Notes: generated by a model not told the origin, from the sequence alone. Positions 1 to 11,459 are shown, counted from the stretch's first letter. The stretch: DNA of 64,000 nt from an uncultured Pelagibacteraceae bacterium (GCA_902555665.1 CACDTF010000003.1:28361-92360); one strand, 5' to 3'. Translations and numbers: made by a program.

Positions 1-113
1 TTCGTTCTTTTGATCATGCCATGTCTTTTACCTGCTTGAGCAGAAATAACTTTACCCTTAGCGGATATTTTAAATCTTTTTTTTGCTGAGCTTTTTGTTT
101 TTAGTTTTGGCAT
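1..113 (-). CDS. rpmI: 50S ribosomal protein L35, partial (runs off the window start)
   Basis: Reverse strand from ATG at 113 reads [36 protein letters not shown]..., typical L35; directly upstream of infC-thrS on the window but not in the ORF track. Confidence 0.93.
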   Translation of the reverse strand, partial: MPKLKTKSSAKKRFKISAKGKVISAQAGKRHGMIKRT

Positions 114-166
114 AATTCTGCGGACTTATACAAAGAAAGATATAATTTTACAACCTCTATTAAGGC

Positions 167-712
167 TTATAAAGGCTGAATTACCATAATCATTTGCTTC
201 CCATCAAACTTGGGATGCAATTCTACCTTACCTATATCCTTCATATCTTCTTTAATTTTACCCATTAGTTCATTTCCTAGATAGGAATGTTGAAGTTCTC
301 TACCTTTAAATCTTATAGTAAACTTAACCTTATCTCCTTTAGCTATAAATTTTTTAGCATTTTTAACTTTAAACTCATAATCATGAGTTTCCGTAACAGG
401 TCTCATTTTAATTTCTTTTAAAGAAACAATTTTTTGTTTTTTCTTTGCAAGATTTGCTTTTTTCTGTGCATCATACTTATATTTACCCATATCCATTATT
501 TTACATACGGGAGGATTTGCATTAGGTGCTATTTCAATTAAATCTAAACCTTGACTTTTTGCCATGGAAATAGCTTCATTAGTATTCATCACTCCAAGAT
601 TTTCTCCATCACTTGCTATAACTTGTACATCAGGAGAAGAAATTCTATTATTATATCTTGGACCTCTGTCCTTAGTTCTTCTTTGAAAATAATTTTGTTT
701 AAAATCTGCCAC
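167..712 (-). CDS. infC: Translation initiation factor IF-3 (GTG start as called)
   Basis: 181-aa ORF with IF-3 motifs (GLDLIEIAPNANPPVCKIMDMGKYKYD; KEIKMRP). Confidence 0.97.
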   Translation of the reverse strand: MADFKQNYFQRRTKDRGPRYNNRISSPDVQVIASDGENLGVMNTNEAISMAKSQGLDLIEIAPNANPPVCKIMDMGKYKYDAQKKANLAKKKQKIVSLKEIKMRPVTETHDYEFKVKNAKKFIAKGDKVKFTIRFKGRELQHSYLGNELMGKIKEDMKDIGKVELHPKFDGKQMIMVIQPL

Positions 713-2629
713 TTAGTTTGAAGATGCTTTGTTTAAAGCAGAGAATGTTTTTAAGAATTGATCTATACCCATATTTTCTTGTTTATTAGTGTCTAATCTT
801 CTAATCGTTACTGAATTGGAGTCAACTTCTTTTTTACCACAAATTAATAAAAGCGGTATTTTTGCTAAAGAATGATCTCTAATTTTATAATTTAAATTAT
901 GATTTTTTAAATCTACTGCAGAACTTATACCTGAATTTTTAATTTTATTTGATACCTCAATCGCATAGTCGTTAAATTCTTCTGAAATAGGTATTACCAT
1001 AGTCTGTAAAGGAGATATCCAAAATGGAAACTTGCCTGCATAGTTTTCAATTAAAATTCCAATAAATCTCTCTAGAGAACCAAATAAAGCTCTATGCAAC
1101 ATAACAGGAACTTTTTTAGTTCCATCTTTATCAACATAAGAAGCATCTAATCTTCCAGGTAAATTTAAATCTACTTGCAAAGTTCCACATTGCCAATCTC
1201 TGCCAATAGCATCTCGTAAAACAAATTCAATTTTAGGACCATAAAATGCTCCCTCACCTTTATTAATAGTATATTCTAATTTAGAAGCTTTTACAGCTTC
1301 AAGCAAAGAAGCTTCTGCTTTATCCCATACTAAATCATCACCAACTCTTACTTCTGGCCTATCTGCATATTTTAGAATTACATTTTCAAAACCAAGGTCC
1401 TTATAAATATCTAATATTAAATTTGTAACAATTAAACATTCACTAGTAATTTGATCTTCAGTACAAAAAATATGGGCATCATCTTGAGTAAAAGCTCTTA
1501 CTCTTAATAACCCATGTAAAGCGCCTGATGGTTCATAACGATGAACTTTCCCAAATTCAGCAAAACGCAAAGGAAGATCTCTGTAACTTTTTAGGCCTTG
1601 ATTAAATACCTGAATATGACCAGGGCAATTCATCGGTTTAATTGCAAAAACTTTCTCATCTGGTGTTTCAGATGTGTACATGTTTTCTCCATATTTTTCC
1701 CAATGCCCAGATTTTTCCCATAATTGTCTATCCAGCACCTCTGGAGTATTTACCTCTTTATAACCAGCAGCATCTTGTCTGCTTCTCATGTAGTTTATGA
1801 GCTTTTGAAATAAACCCCATCCTCTTTCATGCCAAAATACTGAGCCAGGACTTTCTTCTCTAAAATGAAATAAATCCATTTCTCTACCTAATTTTCTATG
1901 GTCTCTTTTTTCTGCTTCTTCTATTCTTTGCAAATATTCATCTAGATCTTTTTGAGTTGCCCAACTCGTACCATATATTCGTTGCAACATTTCATTATTA
2001 GAGTCTCCTCTCCAATATGCTCCTGACACTTTTGTAAGTTTAAAATATTTTCCTATTTTTCCTGTGGAGGAAAGATGTGGACCTCTACATAAATCATGCC
2101 ATTCTCCATGAAAATAAATTGATACATCTTCATTTTCAGGTATCGCTTCAATAAGCTCAGCTTTATAAATTTCTCCTTTTTTTTTAAAATGGCTAATTGC
2201 TTTATTTCTATCCCAAACTTCTCTTTTTGTTATTTCATTCCTATCAACAATCTCTTTCATTTTATTTTCAATTTTAACTAGATCATCCTCTGTGAATGGT
2301 TCTTTTCTAGCAAAGTCGTAATAAAATCCATTTTCAATAACGGGTCCAATTGTAACTTGTGTTCCAGGAAATAATTCTTGAACAGCCATAGCTAAAATAT
2401 GAGCTGTGTCATGCCTTATAGTTTCCAAGCCCTCAGGATTTTTTGAGGTAAAAATTTTTACAGAACAATCATTTTCAATTAGAAAATCTAGATCTTTAAG
2501 CTCACCATCAACACTTATAACCATGGCTTGTTTAGCTAATGATTTACTAATTTTTTCAGCTACTTCTAGTCCAGTAACTTTGTTAGGAAAATCAATATTG
2601 TTTCCGTCAGGTAATGTTATTATCGGCAT
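713..2629 (-). CDS. thrS: Threonyl-tRNA synthetase
   Basis: 638 aa, TGS domain, MNCPGHI and class II motifs; adjacent to infC. Confidence 0.98.
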   Translation of the reverse strand: MPIITLPDGNNIDFPNKVTGLEVAEKISKSLAKQAMVISVDGELKDLDFLIENDCSVKIFTSKNPEGLETIRHDTAHILAMAVQELFPGTQVTIGPVIENGFYYDFARKEPFTEDDLVKIENKMKEIVDRNEITKREVWDRNKAISHFKKKGEIYKAELIEAIPENEDVSIYFHGEWHDLCRGPHLSSTGKIGKYFKLTKVSGAYWRGDSNNEMLQRIYGTSWATQKDLDEYLQRIEEAEKRDHRKLGREMDLFHFREESPGSVFWHERGWGLFQKLINYMRSRQDAAGYKEVNTPEVLDRQLWEKSGHWEKYGENMYTSETPDEKVFAIKPMNCPGHIQVFNQGLKSYRDLPLRFAEFGKVHRYEPSGALHGLLRVRAFTQDDAHIFCTEDQITSECLIVTNLILDIYKDLGFENVILKYADRPEVRVGDDLVWDKAEASLLEAVKASKLEYTINKGEGAFYGPKIEFVLRDAIGRDWQCGTLQVDLNLPGRLDASYVDKDGTKKVPVMLHRALFGSLERFIGILIENYAGKFPFWISPLQTMVIPISEEFNDYAIEVSNKIKNSGISSAVDLKNHNLNYKIRDHSLAKIPLLLICGKKEVDSNSVTIRRLDTNKQENMGIDQFLKTFSALNKASSN

Positions 2630-3784
2630 TTAATTTAATAATCTCTTATACTCTGAATAAGTAGAAAAGCACATTTTTTCAACATTAAATTTTTGAACTA
2701 TATTTTTTCTTCCCTCATTACCAATTGATTTTAATAGAGTTTCATCCATGTTAAGAGTTTTTAATATTTTATTACTTAATGATTTAGCATTTCCTGCCTC
2801 ATATAAAAAACCAGTTTTTTCATCAATTATTGTTTCATTAGAACCTCCAATGTTACTTGCTATGATTGGTTTTTCCATCGATTGTGCCTCAACAGCAACT
2901 CTACCAAAGGCCTCTGGTTCTGTTGAGGCTGAAACAATAATATCAGAAACTTTATAAGCTAATGCCATATCGTTACAATGATCTATGAACCTTATTTGTT
3001 TAGACAACCTGTATTGCTCCGAAAGTCTTATTAATTTTTTCTTATACAAATCTCTACCTTGATCACTACCTAGAATGACAGCATAAAATGCTTCATAACC
3101 CATTTCTATATTCACTAAATTAATTGCCTCTATAAAAACTTCCTGTCCTTTCCAGGAAGTTAACCTACCAGGTAAAAGTATAATTTTTTTATCTTTTTCA
3201 ATTTCCCATTTTTTTAATAATTTTTTTTCATCAATTTCAATTTTGGTTGTTGGGTCAAAGTAGTCAACGTTTATTCCTCTAAAAATAACCATTAATTTTT
3301 TTTTTTCATTTATATATTTTGAGTAATTTTTTTTAATATGAGAAAAAATAAAATTAGATCCTGCAATTATTAAATCTGCTCTAGTCATTACTGAATTATA
3401 TATTTTTTTTATATTGCTCTTAAAATTGTAAGTTCCGTGAAATGTAGTTACAAATTTTCGTCCTGTGATTTTTGTTGCTAACAAACATGACCAAGCAGGT
3501 GCTCTACTTCTCGCGTGTACCAGAGAAATATTATAAACTAAAATAATTCCAGTTAAGATAAAAGCATTAATTAAAATTATTAAAGGATTTTTACTCTGTA
3601 CCGGAAGTCTAAATATCTTAACTTTTTTTCTATCTACAAATTTAAGTAATTCACCACCACTTGTTACAATAAAAGATTTACAATTATTTTCTGGTAAATA
3701 ATGCGCTATATCATAACAGCCTGTTTCAGCTCCTCCATATCCTAATTTTGGAATTACTTGTAAAACTTTTAAATCAGATGACAT
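2630..3784 (-). CDS. Glycosyltransferase family 4-like protein
   Basis: IPKLGYGGAETGCYDIA N-terminus and EAFGRVAVEAQSMEKPIIASNIGGSNETI motif. Confidence 0.9.
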   Translation of the reverse strand: MSSDLKVLQVIPKLGYGGAETGCYDIAHYLPENNCKSFIVTSGGELLKFVDRKKVKIFRLPVQSKNPLIILINAFILTGIILVYNISLVHARSRAPAWSCLLATKITGRKFVTTFHGTYNFKSNIKKIYNSVMTRADLIIAGSNFIFSHIKKNYSKYINEKKKLMVIFRGINVDYFDPTTKIEIDEKKLLKKWEIEKDKKIILLPGRLTSWKGQEVFIEAINLVNIEMGYEAFYAVILGSDQGRDLYKKKLIRLSEQYRLSKQIRFIDHCNDMALAYKVSDIIVSASTEPEAFGRVAVEAQSMEKPIIASNIGGSNETIIDEKTGFLYEAGNAKSLSNKILKTLNMDETLLKSIGNEGRKNIVQKFNVEKMCFSTYSEYKRLLN

Positions 3785-3826
3785 TTGATATGATTATATA
3801 TTAATAGACAAAACTTATAAACGATT

Positions 3827-4570
3827 ATGGCAAATTTCAGATTTCATCAAATATCGAATACAAAGAAAATTAGACATATTTCCAAAATTTTTAAGAATAG
3901 TTCTTTTATAGTTTTTTTGCACGGCTTTATGTCAGATCTTGAAGGAAAAAAACCAAATGCTTTTTTGAAATTTGCTAAAAAAAATAAAATAAGTTTTTTA
4001 GCACTAGAATACTCAGGTCATGGAAAATCTTCTGGAAAATTTATAAATGGAAATATTTCAAAATGGAGTAAAGAGACATCAATTTTAATAAAAAAATACG
4101 TTAAAAAAAAAGAATTTGTGCTAATTGGTTCAAGTATGGGTGCATGGATTTCTCTCAATCAATTCAAAATTTTCAAAAAACAGATTAAAGGATTTTTAGG
4201 AATAGGGGCTGCTCCCGAATTTTTAGAAAATTTGATGTGGAAAAAATTTACCAAAAAAATGAAGCAGGAAACAATACGTAATGGTATTTATCAATTAAAA
4301 CATGCAAATTATGAATATCCAATTACTCTACAACTAATAAAAGATGGAAGAAAAAACAAAGTCTTAAACAATAAAATTAATTTAAATATTAAAGTAACAA
4401 TGGTACATGGTGAAAGAGATGAGGCAGTTCCTGTATCATATTCAAGAAAAGTTTTGAAATTATTTCCAAATGCTAAGAAAAAATTAAATATTATAAAAAA
4501 AGGTGATCACAGTTTATCAAATAAAAAATGGTTAAATATAATTTTAAAAGAGCTTAAATTATTAATTTAG
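3827..4570 (+). CDS. Alpha/beta hydrolase
   Basis: FLHGFMSDLEG, GSSMGAW nucleophile elbow, C-terminal GDHSLS. Confidence 0.85.
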   Translation: MANFRFHQISNTKKIRHISKIFKNSSFIVFLHGFMSDLEGKKPNAFLKFAKKNKISFLALEYSGHGKSSGKFINGNISKWSKETSILIKKYVKKKEFVLIGSSMGAWISLNQFKIFKKQIKGFLGIGAAPEFLENLMWKKFTKKMKQETIRNGIYQLKHANYEYPITLQLIKDGRKNKVLNNKINLNIKVTMVHGERDEAVPVSYSRKVLKLFPNAKKKLNIIKKGDHSLSNKKWLNIILKELKLLI

Positions 4571-7500
4571 CTTACTTTTTTTATATCTTTTTTTAAAGTA
4601 ATTGGATTTTTTAATTTATCCAACATTTCTTTAGGACACACCTGAACAAAATTATTTACTTCATCTTCAAAGTTTTCAATTATTTTTTTCGATAATTGAG
4701 ACTCAGTTTCTTTAAAATGCTCACTGACTAAATTTTTTAAATATTCTTTCCAATAATCTGTCTCTATATTTTGCCAAACTACTGACTCTGGATTTACTTT
4801 CTTTTCAAATTGTTGAGATTTATCATATATAAAGGCCATTCCACCTGTCATACCAGCTGCAAAATTATCACCAACATCTCCTAAAATTGCTACAGTTCCA
4901 CCAGTCATATATTCACATCCATTAGAGTCGCATCCTTCAATTACTGTAATTGCACCAGAATTTCTAACTGAAAATCTTTCACCAGCTTGGCCAGCAGCAA
5001 AAAGTTTTCCCGAAGTAGCTCCGTAAAGAACAGTATTTCCTAAAATTGTATTCTCATTTGAAACTAAGTTGCTCTCTTCAGGTAATTTTATTGAAATAGT
5101 GGCTCCTGACAAACCTTTACCAACATAATCATTTGCATCTCCCTTTAATACAAGTTTTAAACCTTTAGAAGAAAATGCACCAAATGATTGACCCGCTGAT
5201 CCTTTAAAATTTAAAACTAAAAAGTTTTCATCAATTTTTTCATAACCGTATTTTTTATACAAATGATGAGAAATTCTTGTGCCTACTGCCCTGTTAGTAT
5301 TTTTTATTTGGTATTCTTTCTCAATTTTTTCAGAATTATCTAAAGCTTTTTCGATTTCTGGCCAAATTTGTTGGTCAAGAGTATCTGGTACACTATTTAT
5401 TTCTTGACCCTCACAATACCTTGGATTATTTCCAGTATCAGCTTGAACAAATAAAGGATTTAAATCTAAATCGTCTAAATTTGGAGAACCCTTACTTACT
5501 TGTTTTAACAAGTCTGTCCTACCAATCACTTCATTTAATGATTTAAAACCTAAATTTGCTAATATTTCTCTTACTTCACTAGCTATAAATGTGAACAAAT
5601 TAACTACTTTTTCTGGAGTCCCAGTAAATTTTTCTCTTAGCTTTTCATCTTGAGTACAAACGCCTACAGGACATGTATTTGAATGACACTGCCTTACCAT
5701 TATACATCCCATTGCAACTAATGCTGTAGTAGCAACACCATATTCTTCAGCACCCATCATTGCAGCTATAACCACATCTCTTCCAGTTTTAATTCCTCCG
5801 TCTGTTCTTAATGTAACTTTATGTCTAAGATTATTTAAAGTTAATACTTGGTTTGCTTCAGTCAAACCCATTTCCCATGGTATTCCAACATACTTAACAC
5901 TTGTTTGAGGTGTTGCTCCTGTTCCACCATTGTGTCCAGAAATCAATATTATATCTGCTTTTGCTTTGGCTACACCAGCTGCAATTGTTCCTACTCCTGA
6001 GGAAGCAACAAGCTTAACTCCAATTCTTGCTTTAGGATTTATCTGTTTCAAATCATAAATTAGTTGTGCAAGATCTTCGATTGAATAAATATCATGATGC
6101 GGTGGTGGTGATATTAAAGTTACTCCAGGAGTTGAATGTCTAAGTTTAGCAATCTCCTCTGTAACTTTAAATCCTGGTAACTGGCCTCCCTCACCAGGCT
6201 TAGCGCCTTGTGCAATTTTAATTTCTATCTCATTACAATTATTAAGATAATTAACTGTAACTCCAAATCTTGCAGAAGCTATTTGTTTAACTCTTGAGTT
6301 TGCGCTGTCACCATTATCTAAAACTTTAAATCTACTTGCGTCTTCACCGCCCTCTCCACTACATGAGGCACCTTTGATCCTATTCATACCAGTTGCCAAA
6401 GTTTCATGTGCCTCTTTAGATAAGGCTCCATGAGACATACTCCCACTACCAAATCTTTTTAAAATATTTTCTATTGGCTCAACCTCAGAAATATCTATTG
6501 GCCCACTTAATTTTTTATCCCTGAAATCAATTAAGTCTCTAAGGTTAATAGGTGGTAAACTGTATATTCCATCCGCATATCTTTTATAGGCATCATAAGA
6601 ATTAGATCCTACTGCACTTTGAAGTAAATGAATTAATTTTCCTTGATATTGATGAGTTTCACCATTTTTACGATATCTATATATACCGCCTATCGGCAAT
6701 ATGGTTTCAGAACTTTCAAATGCCTCTTTATGGATTTCTCTAATTTTTTTCTCTATACCTGTAAGTCCAATACCTGAAATTTTAGAGACAACTCCTGGAA
6801 AATAATCTGCAACAATTGTTCTACTTAAACCTACGGTTTCAAAGTTACATCCACCTCTATAAGAACTTAGAACTGAAATACCCATCTTAGACATGATCTT
6901 TAATAAACCTGCGTTTACTGATTTTATGTATCTCTCTACACATTCATCAAAGCTAAATTGACCAAATAATTTCTTTTCATGACGCTGAAATAAACTGTCA
7001 AATGCTAAATATGGATTTACAGTGGTTGCTCCAACTCCTATTAAGGTTGCAAAAGAGTGAGTATCTAAAGCCTCTCCAGATTGAACATTTATTGATACAT
7101 ATCCTCTTAGTTTTTTTTCAATAAGAAATGAATTAATTGATCCAACTGCTAAAAGCATTGGTATTGGAAGTTTTAAGTTAGAAAGCTCTTTATCACTTAA
7201 GATCAATTGAGTAACTCCCTGTCTTACTGCAATTTCAGCTTCTTTTTGAATTTTTTTAATTGAATCAAATAAAGTTTCTTCCTCAGAAAAAGTACAATCA
7301 ATTATAGATGAATTATTGCCAAAAAAATTTATAAATTTTTCAAATTGAGAATTTGATAATATTGGGCTATTTAAAACATAAATATTTTGCTTTGTTAAAT
7401 TATCAAAATTTAAAATATTTCCAAGATTTCCAAATCTTGTTTTCAAACTCATAACCTTGTTTTCTCTTAAAGAGTCTATTGGTGGGTTTGTGACTTGGCT

Positions 7501-9072
7501 AAAATTCTGTCTAAAAAAATGGTATAACGGCCTATACCTATCTGACAAAACAGCCAATGGTGTATCGTCCCCCATAGATCCAGTTGCTTCTTTAGCATCT
7601 TCCGCCATAGGATGCAGTATAAGCTCAAGGTCTTCTAAACTTATTCCAAAAGTATATTGCCTTCTTCTTAAATCATCTCCTGAAAAAGAATTTTTTTCAT
7701 CTGAAATACTCAACTTATCATCTAGGTCGATAATTTGTGAATTAAAATGTTTATATTCTTTAGCTAAATAATCTTTTATTTGCTTGTTTGTAAATACTTT
7801 ACCTTTTTCTATTCTAACTCCAATTATTTCACCAGGACCCAATCTTCCCTTTGACAAAATTCTTTTTTCATTTAATTCAATCATTCCTGTTTCAGAACCT
7901 GCAAATAATAATTTGTCTTTTGTAATTGCGTATCTTAAAGGTCTTAATCCATTTCTATCATTTGCAGCTATAACCCACTCATTATCAGTTCCAGCAATAG
8001 CTGCCGGTCCATCCCATGGCTCCATAGTACTGTTTAAAAAATTAAATAATTGTTGGTGATCTTTTGGTAGAGTTTTATTTTTTTTAGACCATGCGTCTGG
8101 AACCAACATAAGCTTCGCCAAGGGCGCAGGCTGACCAGATATATTTAATAACTCAAAAACATTGTCTAAAGCAGCAGAGTCTGATGCTCCCTGTTGTATA
8201 ACAGGTTTTAAGTTTTCAACATCGTCAAAAAGGGGACTGTTCATCTCTTGCTCATGAACTTTCATCCAATTTTTATTTCCTCTATAAGTATTAATTTCTC
8301 CATTATGCGCTATAGCTCTAAAGGGTTGAGCTAAATTCCAGCTAGGCGCTGTGTTTGTTGAAAATCTTTGATGAAAAATAGCAAACCTTGAAACAAATCT
8401 CTCATCTTTTAAATCAAGGTAGAAATCTGAGATAGCTTCAGCTAAAAACATTCCCTTGTAAATGATAGACTTAGAACTCAATGAACAAATATAAAAATTG
8501 TTTAAAGATTTTTTAAAAGCTTCGTTTTCTATCTTTCTTCTAGTTTCATAAATTTTTCTTTCTAAATCTTTATTTGTTAATTCTGGATTATAAGGTTTAA
8601 ACAATACTTGGATAATTTCAGGCATTGTTTGGAATGCCTTTTCTCCTAAAACTTTTGGATTAACTGGAACTTGTCTCCAACCGTAAATACTAAAATCATT
8701 TTTTGTTAATTCACTTTCAACGATAGTTTTGCAACTTTCTTGTGCTGCATAATCATTACGAGGCAGAAATATCATGCCCACACATATTTCAGAATTATTA
8801 TGTGTGTGTCCTGTCACTTCTATCTTTTCAATGAAGAAATCTTTTGGTATTTCAACATGAATTCCAGCTCCATCACCAGTTTTCCCATCGGCATCTACAG
8901 CGCCTCTGTGCCAAACAGCTTTTAACGCTTCAATACCATATTCTACAACTTTACGAGATTTTTTACCTTCGGTTGATGCAATTATACCAACACCACAAGC
9001 ATCATGCTCCATGTCTTCTAAATAAACATTATTTTCTTTTAAAAGGTGAAGGTTCTTTTTATAATTTTCCAT
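4567..9072 (-). CDS. gltB: Glutamate synthase (NADPH) large subunit
   Basis: 1501 aa, N-terminal Cys (DACGVGII), FMN and Fe-S domains, C-terminal GXGXG repeats. Confidence 0.98.
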   Translation of the reverse strand: MENYKKNLHLLKENNVYLEDMEHDACGVGIIASTEGKKSRKVVEYGIEALKAVWHRGAVDADGKTGDGAGIHVEIPKDFFIEKIEVTGHTHNNSEICVGMIFLPRNDYAAQESCKTIVESELTKNDFSIYGWRQVPVNPKVLGEKAFQTMPEIIQVLFKPYNPELTNKDLERKIYETRRKIENEAFKKSLNNFYICSLSSKSIIYKGMFLAEAISDFYLDLKDERFVSRFAIFHQRFSTNTAPSWNLAQPFRAIAHNGEINTYRGNKNWMKVHEQEMNSPLFDDVENLKPVIQQGASDSAALDNVFELLNISGQPAPLAKLMLVPDAWSKKNKTLPKDHQQLFNFLNSTMEPWDGPAAIAGTDNEWVIAANDRNGLRPLRYAITKDKLLFAGSETGMIELNEKRILSKGRLGPGEIIGVRIEKGKVFTNKQIKDYLAKEYKHFNSQIIDLDDKLSISDEKNSFSGDDLRRRQYTFGISLEDLELILHPMAEDAKEATGSMGDDTPLAVLSDRYRPLYHFFRQNFSQVTNPPIDSLRENKVMSLKTRFGNLGNILNFDNLTKQNIYVLNSPILSNSQFEKFINFFGNNSSIIDCTFSEEETLFDSIKKIQKEAEIAVRQGVTQLILSDKELSNLKLPIPMLLAVGSINSFLIEKKLRGYVSINVQSGEALDTHSFATLIGVGATTVNPYLAFDSLFQRHEKKLFGQFSFDECVERYIKSVNAGLLKIMSKMGISVLSSYRGGCNFETVGLSRTIVADYFPGVVSKISGIGLTGIEKKIREIHKEAFESSETILPIGGIYRYRKNGETHQYQGKLIHLLQSAVGSNSYDAYKRYADGIYSLPPINLRDLIDFRDKKLSGPIDISEVEPIENILKRFGSGSMSHGALSKEAHETLATGMNRIKGASCSGEGGEDASRFKVLDNGDSANSRVKQIASARFGVTVNYLNNCNEIEIKIAQGAKPGEGGQLPGFKVTEEIAKLRHSTPGVTLISPPPHHDIYSIEDLAQLIYDLKQINPKARIGVKLVASSGVGTIAAGVAKAKADIILISGHNGGTGATPQTSVKYVGIPWEMGLTEANQVLTLNNLRHKVTLRTDGGIKTGRDVVIAAMMGAEEYGVATTALVAMGCIMVRQCHSNTCPVGVCTQDEKLREKFTGTPEKVVNLFTFIASEVREILANLGFKSLNEVIGRTDLLKQVSKGSPNLDDLDLNPLFVQADTGNNPRYCEGQEINSVPDTLDQQIWPEIEKALDNSEKIEKEYQIKNTNRAVGTRISHHLYKKYGYEKIDENFLVLNFKGSAGQSFGAFSSKGLKLVLKGDANDYVGKGLSGATISIKLPEESNLVSNENTILGNTVLYGATSGKLFAAGQAGERFSVRNSGAITVIEGCDSNGCEYMTGGTVAILGDVGDNFAAGMTGGMAFIYDKSQQFEKKVNPESVVWQNIETDYWKEYLKNLVSEHFKETESQLSKKIIENFEDEVNNFVQVCPKEMLDKLKNPITLKKDIKKVS

Positions 9073-10511
9073 TAAGCTACTCTTTTTTCCACTTTAGATT
9101 TACTCTCCAGATAAGTTTTAATTGAAGCTGCTGCATCTCTTCCATCTTTTATCGCCCAAACAACTAATGAAGCTCCTCTAACTATATCACCAGCAGCAAA
9201 TACCCCTTTTATATTTGTTTCCATAGTATCAAAATCTGTTTTAATAGTTCCCCACTTTGTTACTTGTAATTCACTACTATCAAATAAATTTGGTAAATCC
9301 TCAGGATCAAAACCTAATGCTTTGATAACCATATCTGCTTTTGTTTCGTAACTTGAGCCTTCTTGAACTTGTGGCTTTCTTCTTCCTGTCTCGTCTGGAT
9401 CACCTAATTTAATTTGATCTACAATTATTTTTTCTACTTTATTTGTACCTTTAAATTCTTTAGGACTTGATAACCAAACAAACTCAACACCTTCCTCTTC
9501 TGCATTTGCAACTTCTCTAGCAGATCCTGGCATATTTTCTTTATCTCTTCTATATAAACATTTAACAGATTTTGCCTTCTGTCTTATAGAAGTTCTTACA
9601 CAATCCATTGCAGTATCACCTCCACCGATTACAATAACATCTTTACCTTCTGCGTTTAAAATTCCTTTATCAAACAACTCGACATTATCTCCTAGACCTT
9701 TTTTATTAGATGCTGTTAAAAAATCCATTGCAGGAAAAATATTATCAAGATCATTTCCAGGTAAGTTTACTTCTCTTGCTTTATAAACTCCTGTAGCAAT
9801 TAAAATTGCATCGTGTTTTTTTCTCAATTGGTCTAGACTTGCATCCTTACCAACTTCAAAATTTTGAACAAATTCAATTCCTCCATCCTTTAAGAGTTTT
9901 GTTCTTCGCTCTACAACTTCTTTTTCTAATTTAAAATTTGGAATTCCATAAATTAATAATCCTCCTGCTCTATCATATCTATCGTAGACAGTAATTTTAT
10001 ATCCATTTTTTCTTAATTGTTCTGCAGCAGCTAAACCAGCAGGACCTGCTCCTATAATTCCTACGCTTTGATTTTTTTCATTCGTTACCTTAATTGGTTT
10101 TACCCAGCCCTCAGCCCAAGCATTATCTGTAAGATATTTTTCTACTGATCCAATAGTTACTGTTCCATGACCAGACTGTTCAATTACACAATTTCCCTCA
10201 CATAATCTATCTTGGGGGCAAATTCGGCCACAAACTTCAGGCATATTGTTTGTGCTTTGGGATAATTCATACGCCTCTTTTAATCTTCCCTCTGCTGTCA
10301 GTTTGAGCCAATCTGGAATGTTATTACTTAAAGGACAATGAACTTGGCAAAAAGGTACTCCACATTGTGAACACCTACTCGACTGTTCTTTGGCTTTTTC
10401 GTTGATATACTCGTCATAAATTTCGTTAAAATCTTTCTTTCTCGTATCAACTTCTCTTTTAGGTGGAGTTTGTTGACCTATTTTAACAAATTTGAGCATT
10501 TTATCTGGCAT
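9072..10511 (-). CDS. gltD: Glutamate synthase small subunit
   Basis: 479 aa, CSQCGVPFCQVHCPLSNNIPDWL, GAGPAGLAAAEQLRK; overlaps gltB by one base. Confidence 0.97.
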   Translation of the reverse strand: MPDKMLKFVKIGQQTPPKREVDTRKKDFNEIYDEYINEKAKEQSSRCSQCGVPFCQVHCPLSNNIPDWLKLTAEGRLKEAYELSQSTNNMPEVCGRICPQDRLCEGNCVIEQSGHGTVTIGSVEKYLTDNAWAEGWVKPIKVTNEKNQSVGIIGAGPAGLAAAEQLRKNGYKITVYDRYDRAGGLLIYGIPNFKLEKEVVERRTKLLKDGGIEFVQNFEVGKDASLDQLRKKHDAILIATGVYKAREVNLPGNDLDNIFPAMDFLTASNKKGLGDNVELFDKGILNAEGKDVIVIGGGDTAMDCVRTSIRQKAKSVKCLYRRDKENMPGSAREVANAEEEGVEFVWLSSPKEFKGTNKVEKIIVDQIKLGDPDETGRRKPQVQEGSSYETKADMVIKALGFDPEDLPNLFDSSELQVTKWGTIKTDFDTMETNIKGVFAAGDIVRGASLVVWAIKDGRDAAASIKTYLESKSKVEKRVA

Positions 10512-10694
10512 AATATTATTTAAGTTTCGGCAAAATATACCTTGATTTATGTATATAAAGAATAAAATAGGTCATATATATTGACCTTAATTTTTAAATT
10601 ATTACCGCCAATAAACAAGTTTTTAATTATTGCATAGCTATTATGCTTAAATCGAATTGTTTTAAATAAATACTTTATAAGTTACGAAGAAATA

Positions 10695-11459
10695 ATGTTT
10701 CAAAATATTATAGAAGTTTTAATTCTCTCTGCAATTCAAGGAATATCTGAATTTCTTCCTATTAGTTCTTCTGCTCATTTAATTTTGGTTTCTACATTAT
10801 ATGAATTTAAGTCTAGTTCTCTTTTAATTGATATAAGCCTTCATTTAGGATCTCTAATGGCAATAATTTATTTTTTTAAAGAAGATCTATTTGATGCTAG
10901 AAAAAATAAAAGACTTTTAAGTTTAATTTTACTTGGATCTATTCCATTAATATTTGTTGGCTATATACTTTATAATACAGGTTTAATTTATCAGTTAAGA
11001 AACATAGAATTTATAGCATGGACTACATTAATATTTGCAATTATTTTATACATCTCAGACAAAAATCGATTTGATAAAAAAATTTCTTCCAATTTAAATT
11101 TTCAGTCGATAATATTTATAGGTATTTTCCAAATCATCTCTCTTATACCTGGAGTGAGTAGGGCAGGAATTACTATAACAGCTGCCAGAATTTTAAAATT
11201 TAATAGAGTAGATTCAAGTAAGATATCTTTTTTACTTTCAATCCCAGCTTTGGCCGGAGCTAGTGTCTTAAGCTTTAAAGATATTTTTGAACAATCAATT
11301 GAATTTAACTACTTAATTGTTATTGCAATTATATCTTCTTTTATTTTTTCTTTCTTGACAGTAAAATTCTTTTTAATTTATATTAATAGATTTTCAATGA
11401 ACGCTTTTGTAATTTATAGAATTATAATTGCTTTAATTTTATTTAATTTAATTTATTAA
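10695..11459 (+). CDS. uppP: Undecaprenyl-diphosphatase UppP/BacA
   Basis: QGISEFLPISSSAHLIL and PGVSRAGITITAARIL motifs. Confidence 0.95.
   Translation: MFQNIIEVLILSAIQGISEFLPISSSAHLILVSTLYEFKSSSLLIDISLHLGSLMAIIYFFKEDLFDARKNKRLLSLILLGSIPLIFVGYILYNTGLIYQLRNIEFIAWTTLIFAIILYISDKNRFDKKISSNLNFQSIIFIGIFQIISLIPGVSRAGITITAARILKFNRVDSSKISFLLSIPALAGASVLSFKDIFEQSIEFNYLIVIAIISSFIFSFLTVKFFLIYINRFSMNAFVIYRIIIALILFNLIY

Noticed and set aside
7457-9125. Antisense ORFs within gltB (7457, 7784, 8740, 8844)
   Set aside because: Low-complexity complements of a strongly conserved gene; no RBS or homology signal
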